From positions 2,294,001 through 2,358,000 of the forward strand of contig OZ252011.1 of the NCBI GenBank assembly GCA_965247355.1: DNA of 64,000 bases. Direction: 5' to 3'. The notes under the pieces are model-generated. The model saw nothing but the letters and a program-made list of their open reading frames with translations, was not told the DNA's origin and ran no database searches. The position numbers and the translations under genes were made by a program. How positions within the stretch are numbered: position 1 is the stretch's first letter; each line of letters begins with the position of its first letter. The DNA is from RHLJ01 sp965247355 (GTDB lineage: Bacteria; Bacteroidota; Rhodothermia; Balneolales; Balneolaceae). Positions 15,603 through 23,728 of the stretch are shown here, piece after piece.

Positions 15603-16894
15603 TATAGGCTTCCAAATAGTGTTAAGTATTCGATCTTTAATTGTTCCAGCTGTATTTCGTGCAGTTTTAATTGTTGCTTTGCTTTTAACTCAGCATTTAT
15701 TTGCTGTAAGTAATCGCTAGAATTAATTACCCCGTTTCTTAGCTGATTATTGGTTTGAGAAAGAATCTGACTCTGTAGTTCAGCAATTTCCTGATCATTA
15801 AGAATCTGTTTTTCAATCGCTTTAATTCTTTTTATGAATTCCTGCTTTCTTGATAACAGGTCAAATTCGAAGGTGAGTTTGTCTGTTTCACTTCGTTTTA
15901 TCTGAAGATCAATTTTCTCTTTTTCTTTTCTGCCCTGTCCCCAATCCAGAAATCTCCAGGAAAGCTTTACCCCTACCACACCATAAAAAGAAGACTCCAC
16001 ATCTGAGAAATTTAACGGATTAGGGTAACCAAGCCCACCTTCACCAAACACCGAAAGCCTGGGTTTTTTGGAGGCGTTCGTGATATTTTTTTGGGCCTTC
16101 AACACTTCTTTTTGTGCATCATATAGATCCTGCTCCGGCCGGGATAGCCTCAAATTGGCAGGAAGTGTATAAATCGACGGGAAATTAAGTACCACATTTT
16201 CACTAATGGAAGAGCCAATCAAACTCTCCAGTACTGATATAAAAGCAGAAATATCACCATTCAGCTTTTCCTGATCAGATAATAACTCCAGGCGCCTCAC
16301 TTTTAGTTTATTTAACTCACTTACAAGAAGTACTCCATTGTTTACTTTTGATTCTGAAGTTTTGATACTAGCTTCGATATCAAGTAGTGAAGTGTTAAGC
16401 AGATCTCTTTGCTGTCTTGCAAGCTGGATATTAAAAAACACAAGATTGATTCGATCCTTCAGACTCCGAAGTTTAACTTTAAGCGCTTCCTGATTTGCTG
16501 TTTCATTTGCCTCTTCGATTTTTTTCTGCGCCGAATTAACTCCTCCATCATAAATATCCAGATTCAATCCTAGATATGCTTTATAGCTCTCTAAAGGCAC
16601 ATCCACATTAATTGGAAAATTGGGGTCATTGCCTCCAATTTGAACATTGTCACTTTGCAGCCTTCCTTCTGCATTAAATGACAAAACGGGTAATCTGTTC
16701 TTTTTTAGCAGCAAAAGATTAACCTCTGATATTTTCTGGAGCAAGAATCTTTCCTCAGATAGTGGATAGTTTAGTTTTGCCAGACGGTGTGCTTCTTTTA
16801 AGTCAAGCTCTGTGAGCTCCTGAGCATTAGTAATACCAAGTATTGTAATAGAAAAAAAGCAAAGTAAAAGAAATCTCTTGAATGAAGCTATCAT
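15602..16894 (-). CDS. TolC-family outer-membrane efflux channel
   Basis: 430 residues with a signal peptide (FLLLCFFSITILGITNAQ) and two structural repeats rich in long helices, as in TolC. Seen features include LDLKEAHRLAKLNYPLSEER near the start, the mid-protein YLGLNLDIYDGG and the repeat counterpart GVKLSWRFLDWGQG. Each strand pair is followed by coiled coil with heptads of Leu and Lys/Glu. It is the first structural gene after tetR. A 16-base palindrome lies in the 68-base gap upstream. Confidence 0.9.
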   Translation of the reverse strand: MIASFKRFLLLCFFSITILGITNAQELTELDLKEAHRLAKLNYPLSEERFLLQKISEVNLLLLKKNRLPVLSFNAEGRLQSDNVQIGGNDPNFPINVDVPLESYKAYLGLNLDIYDGGVNSAQKKIEEANETANQEALKVKLRSLKDRINLVFFNIQLARQQRDLLNTSLLDIEASIKTSESKVNNGVLLVSELNKLKVRRLELLSDQEKLNGDISAFISVLESLIGSSISENVVLNFPSIYTLPANLRLSRPEQDLYDAQKEVLKAQKNITNASKKPRLSVFGEGGLGYPNPLNFSDVESSFYGVVGVKLSWRFLDWGQGRKEKEKIDLQIKRSETDKLTFEFDLLSRKQEFIKRIKAIEKQILNDQEIAELQSQILSQTNNQLRNGVINSSDYLQQINAELKAKQQLKLHEIQLEQLKIEYLTLFGSL

Positions 16895-16929
16895 AGACGC
16901 TGATTAAATGATTAATTCAACTAATTGGT

Positions 16930-16945
16930 TCAACCATATGGTTGA
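16930..16945. promoter_or_regulatory. palindromic operator candidate for the TetR regulator
   Basis: TCAACCATATGGTTGA is a perfect 16-base palindrome 36 bases upstream of the tolC start and 18 bases beyond the tetR stop. Length and symmetry fit a TetR-dimer site. Its position after tetR means the efflux genes could be repressed while tetR is still read from upstream. Confidence 0.6.
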
Positions 16946-16962
16946 TAACTTAGAAAATTTTT

Positions 16963-17568
16963 TTATACTAACAAAGCTTCTCTCAAAAAACTTTTAATCA
17001 CGGGTTTTCTGACCTCCATCATTTCTGTAAAATTATCTTCCTCTAAACTGAAAATACCTTTCAACATCGGTTTTGCCAGAAATGGAAAGATGATTAATGA
17101 AATAATATTTATGAGCACCTGCTCTGGCGGATACTTCTTCAGGAGTCCTTCTTCCTGTTCTTTTGCAATTTGATTCAGAAACCCTGACGGCTGCCCTATC
17201 ATCTCCATATTTTCTTTCATTTTTTCCAGAAAATCGACGCGGTTTTGCGACAATTCGTAGATCACAAACATAGGGATGTGGGGATTAGAAAGGATATTAT
17301 CAATATAAGCATCCACTAGTGACTCTGCTTTTTCAATAACAGAACCTTTACCACCTATAGTTTTCATTAATGTTGGCAGCATGATATCCAGGGAATCTCT
17401 CATAATTCTTTCAAACAAAAACTGCTTGCTGCGAAAATAATAGTGAAGCATTGATTTGTTAATCTCTGCCTCATCCGCAATTTCCTGCATACGGGCTCCA
17501 TCGAAACCCTTTTTGATAAATACTTTCTTTGCTGCCTCTATAATTTGCTGTTCGGTTTCGTTTTGCAT
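16963..17568 (-). CDS. TetR/AcrR-family transcriptional regulator (CecR-like position)
   Basis: 201 residues. The N-terminal helix-turn-helix reads IIEAAKKVFIKKGFDGARMQ and then EIADEAEINKSMLHYYFRSK, the TetR pattern including the HYYF-SK end. The C-terminal ligand-binding domain is helical with no close signature. It sits just before the tolC-hlyD-ABC genes, as cecR precedes ybhGFSR in E. coli, so control of the efflux operon is the natural inference. Only 18 bases separate it from the upstream YbbR gene, so it may also be on that transcript. Confidence 0.9.
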   Translation of the reverse strand: MQNETEQQIIEAAKKVFIKKGFDGARMQEIADEAEINKSMLHYYFRSKQFLFERIMRDSLDIMLPTLMKTIGGKGSVIEKAESLVDAYIDNILSNPHIPMFVIYELSQNRVDFLEKMKENMEMIGQPSGFLNQIAKEQEEGLLKKYPPEQVLINIISLIIFPFLAKPMLKGIFSLEEDNFTEMMEVRKPVIKSFLREALLV

Positions 17569-17586
17569 GAACTTAGCTTTCTATAA

Positions 17587-18600
17587 TTACTGATCAACCA
17601 CACTAAAATAAGCCACAGCCTTAGGCTGAAAGCTTCGGAGCTTAATTTGATACTGATTAGCTGTTAATTCGATGTCGGGAGTTACGAAACCAGTAGAGTC
17701 TTCAAGAATTTCGGAATATGGTACGTACACTTCGTAAGGTCGGATATTCTGAATCTCGGCATATTGCTCTAAAGGAACATCAAAACGGATAAGAACTGCA
17801 GAAGGGTTATAATTGATTACCTGTCCCCGTGGCAAGCCTCTCGTTCTGATATATACACTTGTTTCTCCTTCCGTAAACTCTGAGACATTTGCAGAGAAAG
17901 TAATCTCTTCTAAAGATGGTTCAATCAATGGATCAATTGGCTGAATAGGAATAGTAATCGAGATATCATCCCGAACATCTGCCAGACTAAGCGTATCAGG
18001 AATTACCCATTCAGAAATATCTGACACCTGAGATGCGGCGCCAGTTACCGTAATACTATCGGGATTAATACCAGGCTGTCCGATGAGTCCATAGCGATTC
18101 ATAAACCCGATATCTGTATTAAGTCGAATTGGTACCTTTTTCGAGATTTTTGGCTCCAACCCAATACTTACAACAAGCGGCTGAACTTTTAATACAGACA
18201 CATCCTGTTCTACTGTAAATCGTTGCCGAACCTGATCGAATAAATTCACTTCCCCCTCGGTTACATCTACAATAACACTCGGCGGATTATTGAACAGGTT
18301 TACAAGCTTCCATCCATCACCGCTCACCTCAACCTGTACAAACTCAGGAAGATCATCAACCAGTGCCATATCACTTGGGATCGTACCCGGTTCAACCGGT
18401 ACATTAATACTGATATTATAGTCCCCATTCAGATTCACAATAAACCAGAGACTCATTGCCATGATATAGGCAACTGCAAAAACTGCAATACGCTCTCTGC
18501 GAGCTGCACGCATATCCTCTTCGGTAGTTCCGGGAGGAATACCAAATTTAAAGATGCGTTTTATCCGCTGTAGAATTGTTTCTTTTAGCTCAGGCGCCAT
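17587..18600 (-). CDS. YbbR/CdaR-domain membrane protein
   Basis: 337 residues. One membrane helix near residues 36-56 (VFAVAYIMAMSLWFIVNLNG) follows a short basic cytoplasmic segment; the remainder is extracytoplasmic and beta-rich with about three YbbR-like repeats, for example INVPVEPGTIPSDMALVDDL and VPIRLNTDIGF with DSITVTGAASQV. In Firmicutes, YbbR-domain protein CdaR regulates the diadenylate cyclase CdaA; no cyclase gene is here, so the role is open. It follows the DUF721 gene by 35 bases. Confidence 0.8.
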   Translation of the reverse strand: MAPELKETILQRIKRIFKFGIPPGTTEEDMRAARRERIAVFAVAYIMAMSLWFIVNLNGDYNISINVPVEPGTIPSDMALVDDLPEFVQVEVSGDGWKLVNLFNNPPSVIVDVTEGEVNLFDQVRQRFTVEQDVSVLKVQPLVVSIGLEPKISKKVPIRLNTDIGFMNRYGLIGQPGINPDSITVTGAASQVSDISEWVIPDTLSLADVRDDISITIPIQPIDPLIEPSLEEITFSANVSEFTEGETSVYIRTRGLPRGQVINYNPSAVLIRFDVPLEQYAEIQNIRPYEVYVPYSEILEDSTGFVTPDIELTANQYQIKLRSFQPKAVAYFSVVDQ

Positions 18601-18635
18601 GAAATGAATATAGAATCACACTATGGTTATTACAA

Positions 18636-18929
18636 CTATCCTCGAACGATAATATCTCCAACTACTTGCCCTTTCACTTTTGCGTTTAGTCGCTTTGCAA
18701 TACTAAATCGATTTGCATGAATCTCATGTCTCCATGCCGGATTTTTAACTTTGCATACTAACTTTTCACCTTCGAAATGCAGGTCCTCCGTTTGAGATGC
18801 AATTCTTTCACCAACTACTTGTTCCCAGGCAGACAGAATCATCCCCTGTTTCAGTTTTTTCTTTTGAGGGAACTTATCCAGAAAATCCTGAAGTGCTGAA
18901 CTTATAGGTTTTGGTTTATCGAAGCGCAA
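18636..18929 (-). CDS. DUF721 / DciA-like protein
   Basis: 97 residues of the DUF721 family, to which the replicative-helicase loader DciA belongs. It carries KPISSALQDFLDKFPQKKKL and the core ILSAWEQVVGERIASQTEDL followed by LVCKVKNPAWRHEIHANRFS, the usual W-VG-I...V-S--W-EL pattern. It lies 40 bases downstream of recF, the common order recF-DUF721 in this phylum, consistent with a replication role. The C-terminus is short, so it is a DUF721 core without the extended tail. Confidence 0.82.
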   Translation of the reverse strand: MRFDKPKPISSALQDFLDKFPQKKKLKQGMILSAWEQVVGERIASQTEDLHFEGEKLVCKVKNPAWRHEIHANRFSIAKRLNAKVKGQVVGDIIVRG

Positions 18930-18969
18930 TTTAGAGTTTGAGATTTGGAGTTATCATTAAATCCTTGAG

Positions 18970-20100
18970 TCAGCTTTTCATCTCGATTATACCATCTTCC
19001 ACAGTATAAAAACGATTTCGCTCACCATCAAAATGTACATAATTCTCGAATGGAATGGGGTTAGCTGCCGTGATAAAAGTCTGACCTTCATGTTGTTGTA
19101 ACGCTTTTAATAAAATCTCAGTTTTAGAAAGGTCTAAGTCACCAAACACATCATCAAGCATGAAAATGGGTAAGTCATCCAATTCATCAGAGTAGTAGTG
19201 AAGTTGAGCAAGTTTGAGTGATAAGGCGAACAACCGGTGCTGCCCCTGAGATCCAAAGCGACGCAGCTCAAAATCTCCCAGATAAAAAACCACTTCATCA
19301 CGGTGTGGCCCAATTAAAGTTTGTTCGCGCTCAAGTTCCTTCTCATGGTTTTCTTTAAGAGCCTTCCGATAGTGTTCTTCTATTTCCTTTGGATCGGAAG
19401 AAGGTTCACAAAATGTCTGGTATTTAAGACCAGTAGTTAAATTCATTCCGGAAATCATTGCGTAATCTTTTTCCAGGTATTCTTTGAACTTTTCGAGGAC
19501 CTTATATCGCTTAGCAATAATTCGCGAACCTGTTTCAACCAATTGATTGTCCCATGGCTCCAGGTACATCTCCAGCATATGAGGTGCTGTACCATAATTC
19601 TGAAGCAGCGTATTTCGTTGTTTCCTGATTTTTCGATAATCCAGTAAATCTCTCAGATATGCTGATGATATCTGGCTAATGAATGAATCTAAAAACGACC
19701 GTCTTTCAGTAGGGCCTTCTAACGTCAGCTTTTTGTCATCGGGTGAAAGTACCACTACGGGAACCATACCTATCAAATCTGAGAGTCGGTCAAGAGGACC
19801 ATCATTTACAAAAATCTTCTTTCCATCTCCTCTTGAATAAGTACAACTGACCTCAAACTCTGCCCGGATCTCCCCTTCAAAATCACCCTTCAGCATAAAG
19901 TAGCTTTCGCCTTGATGGATTACATACATATCGGATGTAGAAACGAAACTACGAGACATACACAAATAGTGAATGGCGTCAATAAGGCTCGTTTTACCAG
20001 CGCCGTTTGGTCCTGTAATAACATTTAGGTGAGGTGCCCACTCCACTTCATTTTTCTGATGATTTCTGAAATGAAGGAGTTCTAGCTTTGTGACTAACAT
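18970..20100 (-). CDS. recF: DNA replication and repair protein RecF
   Basis: RecF loads RecA at gaps with RecO and RecR. Walker A GPNGAGKTSLIDAIH is at about residue 30, the signature FGSQGQHRLFALSLKLAQ near 285, and Walker B LPIFMLDDVFGDLD near 310. N-terminus MLVTKLELLHFRNHQKNEVE is typical. 376 residues is the usual length. Unlike many bacteria it is not next to dnaA, which is 16 kb away. A small hairpin GCATCA/TGATGC (20101-20106/20121-20126) touches the start codon and could affect initiation. Confidence 0.95.
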   Translation of the reverse strand: MLVTKLELLHFRNHQKNEVEWAPHLNVITGPNGAGKTSLIDAIHYLCMSRSFVSTSDMYVIHQGESYFMLKGDFEGEIRAEFEVSCTYSRGDGKKIFVNDGPLDRLSDLIGMVPVVVLSPDDKKLTLEGPTERRSFLDSFISQISSAYLRDLLDYRKIRKQRNTLLQNYGTAPHMLEMYLEPWDNQLVETGSRIIAKRYKVLEKFKEYLEKDYAMISGMNLTTGLKYQTFCEPSSDPKEIEEHYRKALKENHEKELEREQTLIGPHRDEVVFYLGDFELRRFGSQGQHRLFALSLKLAQLHYYSDELDDLPIFMLDDVFGDLDLSKTEILLKALQQHEGQTFITAANPIPFENYVHFDGERNRFYTVEDGIIEMKS

Positions 20101-20146
20101 GCATCAATAGTAGTGATATTTGATGCAGAATTAAACGTAAGATTGG

Positions 20147-20228
20147 AAAAAAAGCCCGTCGGTTAATTATCCGGCTTGTCTCTATTCATCGGGTCATGAT
20201 TCACTTAATTGGATGCATACCCGACGGG
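20147..20228 (-). terminator. terminator after the first orphan paralog
   Basis: On the minus strand CCCGTCGG (20228-20221) pairs with CCGACGGG (20162-20155) across a 58-base loop that itself contains short helices, and is followed by C then T7. It would end the 20241-20717 transcript before recF. Confidence 0.65.
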
Positions 20229-20240
20229 TCTTTCGTTGCG

Positions 20241-20717
20241 TTATGTTCTTGGTCTGAGTCTCAGTTCAAATAATGACTCAGCTTTTTCAGTTTTTTTAGA
20301 ATAACCAATCAGTTTTAAGTTTTCGCTGCGTGTATTATTCGTTAACTGTTTAATAGGAATTAAATTTCCGTCAATCACTTCTGTTTCTTCACCGAATCTT
20401 GAATCATAGAAGAATAATCTCCATTTTGGTAAAAGTTTAACTATTCCTGTAAAATTGATATTCCCAAATAACCCACAGTCACATTTTTCCAGATGGATAG
20501 GTACCTTCACTTCTTCATCACCATTCTTTGGAACAGAGTTGATAGAAATCTGATTTTCAAACATCGGTGAGGTAATCCCAATCATGAGATACTTATCACT
20601 CAGTGAGTAGCCCATAAAAGCCTGATGAACTCCTAAATCTGTAAGCTCTATCGTCCACAGTTTTGTAGTAGAGTTTAACATCTCACTCTTCTTTCTGGTT
20701 GTTGGTTTCATATCCAT
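20241..20717 (-). CDS. orphan beta-sandwich-like protein, paralog A
   Basis: 158 residues, function not recognised. There is no signal peptide (start MDMKPTTRKKSEMLNSTTKL). The body reads WTIELTDLGVHQAF, LSDKYLMIGITSP, ISINSVPKN, VKVPIHLEKCDCG, WRLFFYDSRFGEE and ends LFELRLRPRT. The order and the motifs LSDKY, SP, N-VP, W-D-R-G and FEL-L recur in paralog B at 21178-21654. The layout resembles the Ig-like beta-sandwich that precedes T9SS sorting domains in Bacteroidota, but here it stands alone. That resemblance is from memory of the pattern and should be treated as inference. Confidence 0.75.
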   Translation of the reverse strand: MDMKPTTRKKSEMLNSTTKLWTIELTDLGVHQAFMGYSLSDKYLMIGITSPMFENQISINSVPKNGDEEVKVPIHLEKCDCGLFGNINFTGIVKLLPKWRLFFYDSRFGEETEVIDGNLIPIKQLTNNTRSENLKLIGYSKKTEKAESLFELRLRPRT

Positions 20718-20771
20718 ACTTTTTTAGTTCGCTTAAGAATCTACTTAAGTAGAAGGAGTAATTTTTGAATA

Positions 20772-20790
20772 GTAGAGATTTTGTAGAGAT
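20772..20790. repeat. GTAGAGA-type tandem repeat, copy 1
   Basis: GTAGAGATTTTGTAGAGAT: two GTAGAGAT units with an 11-base period, 55 bases upstream of paralog A. Copy 2 differs at one base. The 11-base period is that of OmpR/PhoB-type regulator boxes. Confidence 0.55.
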
Positions 20791-20943
20791 CATTTATAGC
20801 CGTCATGCTCAACTTAGTAGAGTTCTATCAAAACTACTCTTTTATGGATTTTCTCATTTCAATTTAATAATCCAAAAAAAACGCCTTGTAAAGCCTATAG
20901 AACCTCTTTTTAAAATCAGTTCAACTTAAACTGATTTTAGGTT

Positions 20944-20962
20944 GTAGAGAATTTGTAGAGAT
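20944..20962. repeat. GTAGAGA-type tandem repeat, copy 2
   Basis: GTAGAGAATTTGTAGAGAT, 18 of 19 bases identical to copy 1, 172 bases away in the same orientation. Confidence 0.55.
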
Positions 20963-21129
20963 TTATAAAACAGGTTTGCTTAGTCAAATTGCATATGATA
21001 GGGATATAGATTGTACACCTTTCAGTTAATCCCATGAAATTTTTACTCTACTTACTTGCTGCATCTGAACATAAGTTTGCCAAAGAAGAAATAGAGAGCA
21101 TCAGCCTGAGAGAAGTTGTCAATTAAAAA

Positions 21130-21154
21130 AAGTGGTGTTTTATAAGTATAAAAC
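21130..21154 (-). terminator. terminator after paralog B
   Basis: On the minus strand GTTTTATA/TATAAAAC (21154-21147 and 21144-21137) forms an 8-pair hairpin with a 2-base loop, followed by ACCAC and T7. Confidence 0.6.
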
Positions 21155-21177
21155 ATCTCTTTGTTTTTAAATCAACT

Positions 21178-21654
21178 TTAGCGTTCAGAACTATTTTTTA
21201 CCAGATGGAGCTCGAAGTATGATTTACTTTGCTCCGGTTGTTGTTCAGAAAACCCCATTCGCATAAGCTTATTGAGATCAATTGCAGGTTCAATAGCAAA
21301 TACTGTTTCTGTTGAAACTTCTTTGATTAGTCCATTTCTGTTGTCTTTAAGCTCTACATTCCAGTGCTTAAAAAAGCTCTCAGAAGCCTTAATCACAATT
21401 TCAGAAATTCGGGTTTGATCAATATCCTGAAAATTTAATCCGATGATCATAACAGAATTTAAGCTACGAGGAACCGTATTATAGAGTATAGACTTATCAC
21501 CCAATGGAGATAGGATATCTGTTGTGATATATTTATCAGACAAGTGCTCAACAAAGTTAAATTTGTTCAGACTTGGATCCGTCAAAAGAACTTCCCAGGA
21601 TCCATTTTTTACGGATTTTGTAAGTCCTTTTTTTTGGGGTTGAACCTCATGCAT
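21178..21654 (-). CDS. orphan beta-sandwich-like protein, paralog B
   Basis: 158 residues, the same length as paralog A, and again no signal peptide (MHEVQPQKKGLTKSVKNGS). Shared motifs in the same order are WEVLLTDPSLNKF, LSDKY, ILSPLGDKSILYNTVPRS, HWNVELKDNRNGLIKEV, MGFSEQQ and YFELHLVKN. Identity to A is low but the spacing is kept, so they are old paralogs. It lacks the Cys pair CDC seen in A. It has its own terminator, so the two are probably separate transcripts. No function is known to me. Confidence 0.72.
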   Translation of the reverse strand: MHEVQPQKKGLTKSVKNGSWEVLLTDPSLNKFNFVEHLSDKYITTDILSPLGDKSILYNTVPRSLNSVMIIGLNFQDIDQTRISEIVIKASESFFKHWNVELKDNRNGLIKEVSTETVFAIEPAIDLNKLMRMGFSEQQPEQSKSYFELHLVKNSSER

Positions 21655-21740
21655 TATAAAACACCCTACTACCGTGATTGCTAAATGTTCGCAATAATAG
21701 TTAATTTATATCAAAATTGATAGGTGAAAGAGTAATCTAA

Positions 21741-23660
21741 CTATTTGATCAATAGCATTTTACCTATCCTTATTTCTCCATCCATAGTTAACTGGTATAC
21801 ATACATGCCTGTTGGTAAACCTGTACCATCAAATCTGACTTCATGATTTCCTGCTTTTTTAAGTTCATCAACAAGCACACCTACTTCTCTTCCAATTAGA
21901 TCGTACACTTTCAAAGTTACGTTACCCGTTTTAGCTAAAGAATAAGAAATAACTGTCCCGGGATTAAATGGATTGGGATAGTTTTGGAGTAGTCTTATTG
22001 CCCCTGGAGAGCCTGTTTCGCTGTCACTCTCATTGTTTATGGTCATTCCGGGGTCATACGTTCCAGCTGGAAATGGAGTTTGAACATCTTCATTTGAACT
22101 TCCCCCTTCTAAAGCATCCACTCCTGAAAAAATCCAATTATCGATATTAAAAGAAGTACTATCTGGCCCTGTAAAATCCTTTCTATAAACCCAGCCGTCG
22201 GTGTACTCCCAGGAAGTACCACTACCATCCTGATCCAGTTCTCCAAATGTATCAACTACTACTTCATCACCAGTAAACGCTTTAGTGGTATCATAAAATA
22301 ACTCAATAGCGTCATCTCCATTTATTGCAACAGATGATTCATCAACAAAATCGGGAGTAAAGCTAAACCAGGCTGTAAAGTTGGTGTTTTCTGTTGCTAT
22401 GTACAGGTAGCTTCCTTTAGCTGCCGATCCTGATAACATGAGCTCAACTCCATCGCTTCCTCCACCGTTATTAGCTGATCCAATTCCAAATACTCCTAAA
22501 TCGGGAATATCTTCTACAGCAAAAAGTTCTACGGCTTTTGGAGTCCCTCCCGTAAGTGTTGCATCCAATACTCCGGAAATTAAAAGTGCAGAACTTGATG
22601 CTTTCGGGCCAGTAATTAACGTATCCCCCTTCTCTTCAAACTTGATCACCGAAAAGGAGGTTGCGGTTCGTTCATCATCACTACTACCAGCCTCCCACTC
22701 AATTTCTGCTTCCAGAATAGTATCATAATCTGTAAGGATGAAAGGATCCCCTGCTGTATCACTTGTAGTTAATGAGTTCTCATAACGAAAAAGTACAGTT
22801 CTTTCCTGATTGCCTTCTAAATAGGTTAAATCAAAGGTGGAAGCTTCTATATTTTCCACAAAGCCTGATACCGGATTTGGTACTGGATCGGGTTCAACTA
22901 CTACTCCATCGAAAAATGCTCTCCGCACAAGTGTAGTATCATGTATAAAAGGATTTCGATTTCCCTGAGCCTGTTCTGCCCCCAAACTTCGGGCTACTTC
23001 GGATGAATCAACCGGGTCAAGATCGTGCCAAGTTAAAAGTACCTCTTTCATTCCTTCAAAAAAGGATGCATCATCGCTTACATCATTAGTATTCTGATAA
23101 ATTGCCCAAAAGTAAAACATTGCTCTGGCAACATTACCTTTGTGATCTTCTCTGGGTTCAAATGAAGTTCCATTTAATAATTCACTGTACAAATCAATAT
23201 CATCAGAAGGAATTGAGGATTGCTCCTGATCGTCGAAAAACCAACTATCTGTCTGATCATCGGGAATTTCATCGAACTTATAATTGCTTCTTGCACTGTT
23301 TGCCTCTACCCTTGTTGGGAACAGATGATGAATATCTCCTCTCATGGGTTCATCGCTTCCAAACAAACCTTGTGGCCAGGTATGTTCTGTGTTTATTCCT
23401 TTATTAAAAGCATCTCCACGGGTATTTGCTGCAACTGTATAACCCGTATATACACAAATGATGTTCCCACTCTTATTATCAATACTCCCATACATAGCGT
23501 CTCTTGCTCCATTATAACCCAAAGGGTTTGTAACAGAATAATTATCCTGCAGGTAATTGATTAGTTCGGCCTTCGTGAGTTTAGGCGCAATTTGATCGGT
23601 CTGAGCAAAAGCCGAAAAGGATAAAAATACAGTAAGAAAGAGAAGGGTGACTTTTTTCAT
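21741..23660 (-). CDS. secreted endonuclease I with lamin-tail-like region and T9SS sorting domain
   Basis: Start taken at the ATG of MKKVTLLFLTVFLSFSAFAQ, a clear signal peptide; an upstream in-frame ATG would add 11 residues. Residues 25-260 are an endonuclease I (EndA/Vvn-type, beta-beta-alpha-metal) nuclease with KGINTEHTWPQ, MRGDIHHLFPTRVEAN and GNVARAMFYFW. A middle segment (about 340-510) resembles the lamin-tail-like nuclease accessory region (GVELMLSGSAAKGSYLYIA). The last 80 residues are a type A T9SS sorting domain, RLLQNYPNPFNPGTVISYS with GREVGVLVDELKKAGNHEV. It probably degrades extracellular DNA for nutrient use. It precedes no partner with coupling; 68 bases separate it from the next gene. 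Confidence 0.92.
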   Translation of the reverse strand: MKKVTLLFLTVFLSFSAFAQTDQIAPKLTKAELINYLQDNYSVTNPLGYNGARDAMYGSIDNKSGNIICVYTGYTVAANTRGDAFNKGINTEHTWPQGLFGSDEPMRGDIHHLFPTRVEANSARSNYKFDEIPDDQTDSWFFDDQEQSSIPSDDIDLYSELLNGTSFEPREDHKGNVARAMFYFWAIYQNTNDVSDDASFFEGMKEVLLTWHDLDPVDSSEVARSLGAEQAQGNRNPFIHDTTLVRRAFFDGVVVEPDPVPNPVSGFVENIEASTFDLTYLEGNQERTVLFRYENSLTTSDTAGDPFILTDYDTILEAEIEWEAGSSDDERTATSFSVIKFEEKGDTLITGPKASSSALLISGVLDATLTGGTPKAVELFAVEDIPDLGVFGIGSANNGGGSDGVELMLSGSAAKGSYLYIATENTNFTAWFSFTPDFVDESSVAINGDDAIELFYDTTKAFTGDEVVVDTFGELDQDGSGTSWEYTDGWVYRKDFTGPDSTSFNIDNWIFSGVDALEGGSSNEDVQTPFPAGTYDPGMTINNESDSETGSPGAIRLLQNYPNPFNPGTVISYSLAKTGNVTLKVYDLIGREVGVLVDELKKAGNHEVRFDGTGLPTGMYVYQLTMDGEIRIGKMLLIK

Positions 23661-23728
23661 GGAGTACATCTTTAAATTTCTCAAAGATAACACATCAATG
23701 TTATCTATTCATCAGAGACTCCCTGAAA

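Larger units (their letters stand above)
20718..21177. other. 460-base AT-rich regulatory-looking gap between the paralogs
   Basis: Holds two copies of a 19-base direct-repeat unit (20772-20790 and 20944-20962), a 10-base perfect inverted repeat AAAATCAGTT/AACTGATTTT (20912-20921/20929-20938) and a minus-strand terminator (21137-21154). A 30-codon plus-strand frame at 21034-21126 is not convincing. No other gene is seen. Confidence 0.5.

Noticed and set aside
20101..20126. Hairpin GCATCA/TGATGC touching the recF start
   Set aside because: Six-base stem with a 14-base loop in AT-rich DNA is easily due to chance; noted in the recF entry only.
21034..21126. 30-codon plus-strand open frame MKFLLYLLAASEH-
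   Set aside because: Short, in AT-rich sequence with no ribosome binding site, and followed by no plus-strand terminator. It could be a tiny peptide but nothing supports it.
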